Source: Maratus speciosus
Taxonomy: Eukaryota > Arthropoda > Arachnida > Araneae > Salticidae
Assembly: GCA_963932465.1 (NCBI GenBank)
Contig: OZ010791.1
Location: 319,854,283 to 319,918,282, forward strand
DNA length: 64,000 nt
Reading direction: 5' to 3'
Shown here: in pieces, positions 33,177-43,290 of the stretch
How the letters are laid out: every line of letters begins with the position of its first letter
Numbering within the stretch: position 1 is the stretch's first letter
Notes under the pieces: generated by a model
What the model was told of the DNA's origin: nothing
Database searches by the model: none
Seen by the model: only the letters and a program-made list of their open reading frames with translations
Made by a program: the position numbers and the translations under genes

Positions 33177-34050
33177 AGGTGCGTTCGTACTATAACTAGT
33201 TTTATAATTATTTTTTGCACCCCATATTGTACTGAATGTATAATATTTTGCACTTCATAAAGTGCATAGTCTGATACATCATTAAAATGCACTTCCAATA
33301 TTTTTTTCCCATTCCCGTAATGTAACGGAACACTTTTGACTGTCCCTGTAATTAAACTATACATCCGATTTTCCTAAAATTTGAAATAGCTCAACAAAAT
33401 TTTCCAACAACTATATCTTTAAAATTTCAGACCATTCGGAATGCTGTAATATCATTAAAATGCACTTGCAATAATTTTTCCCATTGGCCGTAATGTAAAG
33501 AAAAACTTTTGACTGTCCCTGTAATTAAACTATACATCCGATTTTCCTAAAATTGGAAATGGCTCGACAAAATTTTGCAACAATTATATCTTTAAAATTT
33601 CAGATCATTCGGACGGCTCTAATATCATTAAAATGCACTTGCAATAATTTTTCCCATTGGCCGTAATGTAAAGAAAAACTTTTGACTGTCCCTGTAATTA
33701 AACTATACATCCGATTTTCCTAAAATTGGAAATGGCTCGACAAAATTTTGCAACAATTATATCTTTAAAATTTCAGATCATTCGGAAGGCTCTAATATCA
33801 TTAAAATGCACTTGCAATAATTTTTCCCATTGGCCGTAATGTAAAGAAAAACTTTTGACTGTCCCTGTAATTAAACTATACATCCGATTTTCATAAAATT
33901 TGAAATGGCTCGACAAAATTTTGTAACAATCATATATTTGAAATTTCAGACCATTCGGCTGGGTAGTTTTTGCTCTGTTACATGCGGACAGACGGACGGA
34001 CTGAACGACGACTATAGGTGCTACGTATTTATATAATTACGAACGCACCT
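33177..34050. repeat. Four ~173-bp tandem repeats between AGGTGCGTTCGTA inverted ends
   Basis: The word CCATTGGCCGTAATGTAA or its variant starts at 33309, 33481, 33654 and 33827, giving periods of 172, 173 and 173 bp. Each unit contains TTTTGACTGTCCCTGTAATT and AAATTTCAGAYCATTCGG. The array is closed on the left by AGGTGCGTTCGTA (33177) and on the right by its inverse (34038-34050), preceded by a GGACAGACGGACGGAC tract. The last three units are nearly identical, the first is diverged. A related degenerate array lies at 42190-43290. Confidence 0.88.
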
Positions 34051-34099
34051 AAAAATGAGTGGCATCAGGGACAAAAAGGTGGGAAGAAAAAATGAAAAA

Positions 34100-34516
34100 G
34101 TTATGGTGTTATTACACGAGGAGTCAAAGTCGCTTGGATCCCAGGCGTCTCCATGTTAATGCTATGGAGCCAGGGGAGTCGCTTGGAGCGCGAGCGACTC
34201 TCTTGTTCGGGGCATCTTTGACGCCTGAGAGCCAAGCGACTCGCCAGTAACAGCCAATCAAATGCTTAAGGAAGTTGACGTAACTTTTTGACTGGGGATT
34301 TCAAGATCAACATTTCTGTCAAAATGGCCGCTCGCTGAATGTGGCTGAAACATGAATGAATATAAATTTATTTATTTTTCTATTAGTATTACTTTTAGGA
34401 GAACAAAGACAGCCTAGTTTCTTGAGCAGGATGGGTAAATCACAGATTCTCTTCATATAACAGTTTAATTATAATTAAAAGAGACACATCTGCTTCCCGC
34501 TTTACTGCTGGTAAGT
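34100..34516 (+). promoter_or_regulatory. GC-rich, promoter-like patch with a splice-donor-like site
   Basis: The patch is markedly more GC-rich than its surroundings. It holds a CCAAT word in ACAGCCAATCA (34254-34258), a CRE-like TGACGTAA (34276-34283), a YY1-like AAAATGGCCGC (34321-34331) and, about 180 bp on, CTG-GTAAGT (donor at 34511-34516). It also contains three copies of AGTCGCTTGG, two inverted with respect to the third (34128-34242), so a foldback repeat is an equally good explanation for the left half. No start codon with a long frame lies between. The promoter reading is an inference. Confidence 0.3.
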
Positions 34517-34520
34517 GTAA

Positions 34521-35359
34521 TGTTTTGTTTTTATATATATTTCCCACCTTTTATTCTGAACTATCTTGTATTCAAAATTAAATTCAATAACTGTTAATTT
34601 CTTTAATTCATTTTTGCGTTTATTAAAAGTATTTCTTTGCTGTTATTAATAATATTTCACATATGTTATTTTGGCGCTATTTCAAAACTTTTTCGCCAAA
34701 TTGTTTACGTTTTCAGCGCTGTATGTTAGTGTAATGCAAAAAATTGAATGTTGCAGTTTTCTTGCTAGATTAAAAATAAAATATTCTGTATCTATTAACT
34801 TTTATTTCACGGTATTAAAATTACTTTTAAATGTGGTGTATTGTCTGATCTTAAACGTAAAATAAAAACAATTCCTGCAAATAAATTTTCTGAGTTATCC
34901 AAATGTCAGTTTTAAAATCATAATTTTCTGAATTTGAAATGATCGTTATATTCAGGTTTTTGTTTATCCATCTTTAAGAAAGTATATGCATGTAACATCT
35001 ATATTTTCACTTTACATATATGTAAAAGTGACAGGACAGATCCCACTTTTAAATAATTAAATTTGTAAAAGTTTCAGTTTGATGGTGGGAAAGGTTTGTG
35101 AAAGGTCTATTTTTAAGTCAAAAAATATAGTGAAGGGTTTTGAAATTGAAAAGTTTATGAAAATCCTGTTTTGAGATTAAATATTTTGTGAAAGTTCCTT
35201 TAAAGGATCCAGTTTCTTCTTATCTCTGCATATGCATCTCGTCACTAGCAATTTATTGTTTACTTTATGAAGTCTGTTATATTCTTACTTAACAATGTAA
35301 ATCTCTTATTTAATTTCTTTGTGGTCATTTAGAATTTAAATGTAAACTAAAAACATTTA
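34521..35359. other. No gene seen
   Basis: AT-rich, possibly intronic if the GTAAGT at 34511 is a real donor. Nothing recognised. Confidence 0.45.
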
Positions 35360-35510
35360 AAATTAGGGTACTTTTCGGTTAGTCGGGCGCCAATGTTATA
35401 TATACATTTGTATGTATATCTATATATACATATATATGTATATATACACACATATGTAGGATACATATAGCTTCTATATATGTATAAATATGCATATATA
35501 TATATATATA

Positions 35511-37729
35511 GGGTAGATGTGCCAGTAATGGACACCCCTTGATGTTTTTGGTTCATAAAAAAACAACTAATAAATATTTAGCTGTAATTATATTTTTTAT
35601 AATTCCCCCTTGTATGTTTTATAAAACTATGTGATTGTTGACACTTTTAATCTAACCAATCAGGAAGCAGAAAATAATGTTTCAAAGTTTTGCTGTTTTT
35701 CTGTGAAAATCTTAATGAAGAGGTTAAGAGCTGGCTTCGTTTAATTAATTTATATATTATTTATTTTCTTGCAAAATTTGAATGTTTTTGTTTGAGTAGC
35801 AATAGAAAACTTTGAATTTTATATACTAATGGCTATTTATAAAATTTCATTTCTTTTTAATGTTTTAAGAGGGGGTGTCCATTACTGGGATGGTTAATTA
35901 GTCATTTTCCAGGAATGGACACCCCATGTAGACATTGCTAAAAATGCAATTTTAGTAATGTTTATAGTGCATAAAATACTTTGGCTTAACAGCAAACCTA
36001 AATAATCAAATTTAATTTTTAAATTATACTTACCAAAATGTAATAACACCAAAAGTCCTTCCGGCCAGTGCCGGGAGGAAGAGGTAGCTTTCATATTCCT
36101 TATTTTAAAAAAGCCAACTTATATCATTCAAACACACGAAGCTCAATTTAGTAGAAACCGAATGTAAGAGATTCAATACTAATTTTTATCAATATAATGA
36201 ATGAGAATTTCACGAAATTAGTCAGCTTTATCCAAGCTGCTTTTCTTTAAAGAAACTTATATTTGGCTGCCAAATTCGGCAATTTCTTAAAGTGCCTCCA
36301 TTTTCAGACAACATGGTGGATGAAGCTAAGCAGTGAACTTGGTCGAGACCTTAGTAATTGCTGTGCACATGCTCACTCACATCGGAATCGGTTGATATAT
36401 ACGAGTGCTGTCGCATGCAAAAAATCAGATTTTTCAAAATGTCACCCACAATAGAAATTGAAACTGCTATATCTGAGCCATTTTTTAAGGTAAAGACAAA
36501 CGAAAAATGCTCCTGAATCCTTATGTCAAGGACAAATACTTAAGAAAGAAACCTTTTTCAATTTCTAATTTTTTTGCACCTCACTTTAAACATATTTTAA
36601 TTTAATGGCCGCCATTTTGAAACAAGATGGCTGATGAATCTGGCCAGCGAACTTGGTTGAGGTGTTGATGTATACTATCCACATGCCTTCTTACATCGAA
36701 ATAGGCGAATACGTATGTTATCGCGTGACAAATACAAGATTGTTTCAAAATGTTAGCCATGCTAGAAATTCAAAGTGCTATAAATCAACCATTTTTTAAG
36801 ATATAAACAAAAGAACAAATTTTCAGAAACAAAAACTGCTCCGGAATCTTTGTATCAAGGCCAAACACATAAAAAAATCTTTTTCATTTTCCAATTTTTT
36901 AATACCTCATTCTAATTTTAAATTTAATTTTTTTTTTTAATGGCAACCCTTTTGAAACAAGATGACGAATGAAGCTGGTCAACGAACTCGGTTGAGTTAT
37001 TTGTATGTACTATGTACACACCAAGGTACATCCAAATCGGTTCATAAATACGTCTGTTATCACGTGTCAAAAATCAGGACGTTTCAAAATGTCAGCCACG
37101 CTAGAAATTCAAAATGCTATAACTCAGCCATTTTTTAAGATATAGACGAAACAAAAACTGCTCACGAATCTTCTTATCAAGGTCAAACACATAAGAAAAA
37201 AATATTTTTTCAATTTTCATTTTTTTGCGACCACATTTCAAATTTAATTTTTTCTTAAAATTTTAAATTACAGCCATTTTTAAACAAGATGGCGGATGAA
37301 GCTGGCCAACGAACTCGTTCGAGACATTGGTCTGTACTATGTATAAACGAAGTTGCATCCAAATCGGTTCATAAATACGCCTTTTATCGCGTGACAAAAT
37401 TCGGGACGTTTCAAAATGTCAGCTTCGCTAGAAATTCAAAATGTTATAACTCAGCCATTTTTTAAGACATAGACAAAACAAAAACTGCTACGGAGTCTTT
37501 GTATAAATGTCAAATACATAATAAAAAAATATTTTTCCATTTTAAATTTTTTGGTACCACATTTCAAATTTAAAATTTTTAAAAAAAATTTAAATGGCCG
37601 CCATTTTGAAACAAAATGGCGGATGAAGCTGGCCAACGAACTCGGTCGAGACATTGGTATGTACTATGTACACACCGAATTACATCCAAATCGGTTCATA
37701 AATACGAGAGTTACAGTGTGACATAGGTC

Positions 37730-37763
<34 letters not shown>

Positions 37764-38964
37764 ATTTTGAACGGAGGGTGGTTTCGGGGTCTGGGGGTCA
37801 TGATCGATGAAAATATACAAAAATTTTTTGAAATCGCTTTCCTCCGAACGGCTGCAATAGGTAGCTTTTTGTAAAGAAAGCTACCTAAAACTTTTATAAA
37901 TAGCTGCTTTTAAGTTATTTTATGTGATTAATAAAATTTCGATGTTTTATTTTATTTATTTATTTATTTTTTATGTAGTACATATATATACCTCACATAT
38001 TTTATAATCTGGCAATCAAACCAGCCAGGAAGCAGAAAATACTGTTTAAGAGCACAGTCAAAGAGGGGTTCATAGGGCTTATTCCCTCTCCATTTAAATA
38101 AAAACAATTAAGTTACAGAAGCTATTAAAAATCCATTTTCTGTCTTAAATATTTCCTTAAAAAAATAAATAAATGTAATACTATTAATGAAAGTTATATT
38201 CATGAAACTAGTAAATCTGCAGATCAGTGACCTCAAACATCAGTTCTACAGTTTTATTTTGAAATTATTTTATTTAGTATTTAAAATATTCAACTCACAT
38301 TATCATTTCTTTCATATTTGTAATATTGATTATTATAAATGATAGGATCAAGTAATCTCTGGAAGATTGTTAAAAATAGTGACACAAAACTAAACATTAA
38401 TATTCCAAAACTTTTTTTTTTTTTACCTTTTAAATCCACCACTGTTTCAATAATTTGATAGCTGTAATTGTCTGATATTTAGTATTTTAAACTATCCATC
38501 TAAAATAATTAAAACCTCGATCTTTTGATAATTACAATAATTGATGCAAACAGTAAATGATTATCACAAATATTTTATTAATTACTGGTATCCTAATTGT
38601 TAAATTTATTTAAAAATAACTATTTTGTTTCATTAGTAGGTATTCATTAAATTCTGGTTCTAAATACAGTCATAAAAACAATTATATTTGTTACTTTTTA
38701 TGGGGTGTCCATTACTGGAACAGAGGGTGTCCACTACTGGGCCAGAGGGTGTCCATTACTGGGCTTTTGGGTGTTTTGATATATTTCTGTTATTTAAAAT
38801 TAAATTTCTATTTATATGGGGAAATGAGGCTATAAGAATGGTTAAATATTGTTGATAGATTAATATAATATTGAAAAAACTGGAATATAATAATTATAAC
38901 TAATAATAAAAAAATAATTTGTAAAGAAATTCCTTAAGGGTGTCCATTACTGGCACATCTTCCC
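35511..38964. mobile_element. TA-flanked element with a reiterated terminal motif
   Basis: The left end GGGTAGATGTGCCAGTAATG and inverted right end match at 26 of 27 positions, ending at GGACACCC. TA lies on both sides (35509-35510, 38965-38966). The terminal word GTGTCCATTACTGG recurs at about 35872 (direct), 35912 (inverted), 38702, 38726 (one change) and 38747 (direct), besides the two ends. It was inserted into the TA-rich centre of the outer MITE. No transposase frame is recognised inside; the interior holds the tandem array at 36082-37886. A splice-donor-like site on the minus strand (GTAAGT near 36030) may belong to its lost gene. Confidence 0.72.
36082..37886. repeat. Five ~330-bp tandem repeats between AGGTAGCTTTC inverted ends
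   Basis: Each unit contains CCATTTTGAAACAAGATGG followed by GATGAAGCTGGCCAACGAAC-like sequence, ATCCAAATCGGTTCATAAATAC-like sequence and GTTTCAAAATGTCAGCC. Units start near 36285, 36607, 36943, 37272 and 37594 (periods about 322-336 bp). A (TA)n stretch closes the array near 37735-37760. AGGTAGCTTTC at 36082-36092 is inverted at 37876-37886, and the right end also forms a tight hairpin (37859-37885). It is non-coding. Copies differ by 10-20 percent by eye. Confidence 0.82.
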
Positions 38965-39033
38965 TATATATAGGTATACATACATATGTATATATAACAC
39001 TGGCGCCCGGCTAACCGAAAAGTACCCAAATTA

Positions 39034-39807
39034 GTTATATAGCAAATTGTGATTTAAATACATAATTTTATTATTTTGTAAATGAGGAGTGCTTTAACAG
39101 TAATTATTAACTTTAAATTTTTCTCTGGTTTTTAATAAAAGAAAAAATGGATAATTTATTCTAAACATAACAGAAAAGAAGCAAGGATTTTTCATGAAAC
39201 CCCACTTAACCGGTTGTATTATATACACTTTAGTTTTGTTTTTTTTTATATTAATGTGTTTAAAAATTGTCTAAAATTAACAACACATAACAGATGCAAA
39301 AACTGTTTCAATTATCTATTAAAAAAAAAAAAAAGTTTGTACCCTTGTAAATATTTACAATTTCATATTTGTTACACTTCTGTTGGTTTTTTATATTTAT
39401 ATGTTAAAAATTGTCTTTTATCGAGGGTTATGAGTAAAAACTCTTAGGTTTGCTTATTTCATGTTTCTATTCTTCATTTTAAGAAATATTCATGTATTTC
39501 AAAATCTCTCGAGCAGCATACAATCAGAGCCATTGCTATGGCATATTTTTCTTGGGGGGGTGGGGGTGCTTAAAATTGCCAAGTCAATTATCTGTGTTTC
39601 GCAGAACTTTTAACTAGAAAGTGTAGGTAATACATTAAAATCTGTAAAAATGTAACCGGAAATCTGTCTATAAAATTTTATGCTGTGGCAGAAGGAGTAG
39701 TTATACAATTGTACCCAGGGGTCAGAAGTAGCACACTACAAGTAACGAAACTACAGTAGTCATTACTTTTAATCGTAGTTTGTAGTATATTGTGCTAGAT
39801 TTTGTAC
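39034..39807. other. No gene seen
   Basis: AT-rich spacer. The longest open frame (39214-39447) is Phe/Lys/Asn-rich with no motif. Confidence 0.5.
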
Positions 39808-40492
39808 CAGGGCCGAAACTAGCCTTTTTTTGCATCCGGTGCGAACATGGATTTTGCACCCCCCCCCCCCCCCCCCCTCTTCCATAAAGTATATTTACAA
39901 AGAGAATTTTACTAATTTTCTAATAGCCGACTTAGTTAATTTTAATATATGTAATCATCAAATATGTAATACTAAACTATGTGATCTACAATGGCGGATC
40001 AAAGGGGGGGGGGGTCATGACCTCCCCCCCTCTGAACACTAACAAAAATATTCTAAAGATCATTTTTAAAATGAAATATACAGTAGAGTACCGCTTAACC
40101 GACTGTGAGTTTCTGCTTTAACCGAGTTATTTTCTTATGATGGACTGATAGCTTCCATTATTATGAAACAGCCATTATAAATGAAGTGTTAGGTGAAGAT
40201 GAAAGAGCGTCATAAAAAGTTAGAACTCTGTTTTTCTGGTCAGAATAGGAAAAAAATTATGACCATTTTATTTCCTCCCATTCTGACCAGAAAATCGGAG
40301 TTCTAACTTTTTACGGCTGCTCTTTCATCTTCACCTAACACTTCATTTATAATGGCTGTTTCATAATAATGGAAGCCACCAGTCCATCAGCAGAAAAAGA
40401 TCCATTCCAAAGGTATAATCCTTCATTTTGCGCCCCTTCGTTTTGGCACCCGGGACACATGCCCCCTCTGCCCCTCCTTAGTTTCGGCCCTG
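39808..40492. mobile_element. hAT-like MITE (CAGGGCCG ends) with nested insertions
   Basis: The left CAGGGCCGAAACTAG and right CTTAGTTTCGGCCCTG (ending 40492) are inverted ends of the hAT type. C-rich subterminal tracts lie on both sides (39858-39878 C run). The flanking 8-mers do not match, so the target duplication has eroded. Inside lie a Tigger-like terminal fragment at about 40084 (CAGTAGAGTACCGCTTAACC, preceded by TA) and the 40137-40395 palindrome. Confidence 0.6.
40137..40395. repeat. Palindrome with ~115-bp arms
   Basis: The left arm (about 40137-40252) and right arm (about 40280-40395) are reverse complements over about 115 bp. They share GATGGACTG, GCTTCCATTATTATGAAACA, AGTGTTAGGTGAAGATGAAA and TTCTGGTCAGAAT, with only a handful of mismatches. 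The centre is about 27 bp and AT-rich. Confidence 0.85.
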
Positions 40493-41653
40493 CTCTAAAT
40501 ATTTATAAAATAGATAAATTAAAGAGCTTTTGACAAAAATTGAAATAAGTGCTCACCATAAACTTCAATAGTTGTCCCTAAAAATATACCAATTATTCTA
40601 TGAACACGTACATGTGCTTTTTTAAACCAAAAATTTAAAGGCAAATCTCTGTTAAATTTATACAAAATTCATGATTAAATATGGGAATAAGAGTATATCA
40701 GTAGAAATAACATTGATCATCCATAATCAGAGCAAATTACGAATTAAGTTAGTCAATAACAATGTCATTAATGGGGATTGGAGAAGTATTTGGTGGTCTT
40801 CTGGCTAACAAAAGTTCCAAATATCACCCACAAAGAGCGCAGTGTAAAATGGTTTCCAGTTACATTGTCAATGTCAGTTTCGCATTAGGGGCTGTGCATA
40901 TATAACGTTATCATTTTAGGGGGGAGGGTGGATCTGGCACATGATATCGTAAGATATCGCTAAGGGGAGGGGGGATTTGTCTTTTGATATCGTTATCATT
41001 TTTCACACTACCAACATTTTCTTTTTTTATTTGTAACTTGGTCTTTACATCAAAGCTGTATGTTATCTCTTTTTAGTCTGTTATCTATTTTTATGAGAAT
41101 ACAAAGTTATTATTAAAATCTTTGAATGATTATAAAATTATTTAATTACAAAATATGTAATACCCCAATGTTTGCCATTCCTATTCTTCTGTCATATGCG
41201 TATGCATCTATAAACCACTGTTCGAGAAACCATATGTGAAGTACGTTTCAAATGATACTTTGTGTTTACAATAAAGGAGAAAGAATTTTGTCCATCTGTT
41301 TTGTTGATAAGAAGTTCTGTTTGCCTCCCACTCCCCCTGTGTGGTCAAGTGCAAGAAGACATTATTGCTGTTGAACGCATTATGTAAAAAAAAAGGCTAT
41401 TATTAAATTCTTTTAAATAGTAACTATTTCTTTTAAGTGTTATTTAATTTGATATAAAGTTATTTCATATGTAAAATGATATTTTATTGACTTCTCTTCA
41501 TTTCGAATCAATAAAGTATGCAAAAAATAAAGGTAACCATATTTGTATATCACTCCAAAAATCAAAGGAAATTTTAGACATTGATAATGATATGATTAAC
41601 GGGGGGTGGGGGGGGGGGAATCCAAAATTACCAAAAGATTGATAAAAGTTATA
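40493..41653. other. No gene; G-rich tracts
   Basis: G-rich tracts occur at about 40915-40975 and 41601-41620, each near GTTATCATT or GATAATGATAT-like words in opposite orientation, hinting at an old foldback element bounded near 40885 and 41665. I cannot set its ends firmly. Confidence 0.4.
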
Positions 41654-41735
41654 CAATAGCCTCCCTTTTAACCGGCCTAAACGGGACCGAGGGTTAGCCG
41701 GTTAAGCAAAAAACCGGTTAAACCGGAGATGTAAT
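41654..41735 (+). mobile_element. Tigger/pogo-type terminal repeat
   Basis: Starts CAATAGCCTCCCTTTTAACC after a TA, followed by AACGGGACCGAGGG and three CCGGTTAA words. This is the characteristic layout of a Tigger end (short leader, GGGACCG, then repeated half-sites). No matching right end was found downstream, so only one terminus is claimed. Confidence 0.55.
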
Positions 41736-42189
41736 AAAAATTAAATAAGTAACTGCATATTTAATTAAATGCGTAGGATGCATTATAGTTTTTTAATTTG
41801 TGTAGTTTTAAAAATGTACATATTTTCTATATTTTGTGAAATGAATACTAGTTGTAATTAACTGAATTGAAATAAAAATTACAACATAAGGTATGACAAG
41901 ATATTGTTTTTTTTTCTCCTGAAAACGACTTTTTCCAGGAATACCTTTCAATTAAGAAAAGTTGTATTATGAGAGGATTTTGTACAACACATTTTCGCGA
42001 CAATTTATCATAACATTAAACAAATAAGAAAAATCATGGGTGCGGCATAGATTATGAAACACTTTTCAACATTCCCTGAAAGCTTTAAATAACTTCGTTA
42101 TATAGGGAAATAAGGTAAATAAGATAGCTAAGCAAACATTTAAAAAACTGATTTCAGCAGTTACCATCACTAGCCAAATATGTATTCTA

Positions 42190-43290
42190 ATTCTTTTGAA
42201 GAGCCCTGTATTTGATATGTATGTTGATATATATACTATATAATGGGAAAATTTAGTTTAACAAGAAAACGCACAACAGGTTGAAAATTCTCTTTCAGTA
42301 ATTTATACTAATAAATGGAAACACACTTGAATACTTTTGTACAGCCCTGTAGTTTAGCTAGTACCTTTATTACATGTCACTATTTTGCTAAAATTTAATT
42401 CAAACAAAAATACTCTTAAAACTGCTGAAATCACATTTCCAGAAATTTTCATCCATAGATGGCATGCACCCAATTCTGTGCTTCACCATGTACATCATTT
42501 TATCTATATTATACAAACCTATATTAATAAACTAAATGCAGTTCAGCGTAAAAATGCATAACTCATTTATAAAGGACCTTTAAGCAATTTGGGCTCATAC
42601 CCAATAAGCTTTACGAATTCTTCTGTGTAGCCCTGTATATGAATTACAGCATTTATACCCACCATATAGTATGTATAAATATAGTGATACATAAAAGCGC
42701 ATATCATAATTAAAAATGCATTTCCAGCAATCACTGCTAATGTAAAGTACTTTTTATACAACATATTATTTGAAATCTTTTGTGCGTCCCTGTAAATGCT
42801 ATGCTCTTCTTATTATACATGAAATAACTTATAGTAAATCCCAGCGGCGTATATCAAATTCATCAGATATGAAATAGTTTAACATAATTAAAATACGCCG
42901 CAAACAAATCCCCTCCCCCTATATCATTATGTAACGGAATTCTTTTGTTGGGCCCTGTGAATGAATAATAACTATTCTTTGCACCGAATATTCTACAAAA
43001 TGCATATTTTAGTATTCTTCATAAATGCATATCAAGTTTGTTTCGTTGGGATGCGTGTAACATCATTAAAAATCATTTGATTTTTTCCCATTGGCCGTAA
43101 TGTAACGGAATACTTTTCACTGTCCCCGTAAATGAACAAAAGAGGCTACAAACTTCGTTTGAAATAGGGTTCGTACTATGGTAACCGTTAATAACAGCGA
43201 AAAATTCCAGGGCAATCCGAGTAATATTTACAAATGTTAGAGCGCGGTCAGGCGGCCAGACGGCTAGACAAACCGAAGTCATAAACACTT
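42190..43290. repeat. Degenerate tandem array related to the 33-kb repeats
   Basis: The word (A/G)(G/T)CCCTGTA or a variant recurs at about 42203, 42344, 42626, 42786, 42952 and 43122. Most adjacent spacings are about 140-170 bp; one gap is about double. The last unit shares TTTTTTCCCATTGGCCGTAA and TGTAACGGAATACTTTTCAC with the 33309 unit of the other array, and both arrays end in a GC-rich C/G-A-C-G-G-rich tract (43240-43270 here). This is the older copy of the same family. Confidence 0.65.

Larger units (their letters stand above)
35366..39027. mobile_element. Outer palindromic MITE with 6-bp duplication, split by a large insertion
   Basis: The left end GGGTACTTTTCGGTTAGTCG matches the inverted right end (CCGAAAAGTACCC ending at 39027) over about 40 bp, through GGCGCCA and TTATATATAC. 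Identical AAATTA hexamers flank it (35360-35365 and 39028-39033). Only about 145 bp on the left and 63 bp on the right belong to it, both running into TA microsatellites. The intervening 3.45 kb is a separate TA-flanked element. A 6-bp duplication does not fit the commonest superfamilies. Confidence 0.7.

Noticed and set aside
36060..36094. Minus-strand exon with a GTAAGT donor near 36030
   Set aside because: It lies inside a TA-flanked element and at the edge of a tandem array; two frames are open and none gives a recognisable domain, so it is at most a remnant of a transposon gene.
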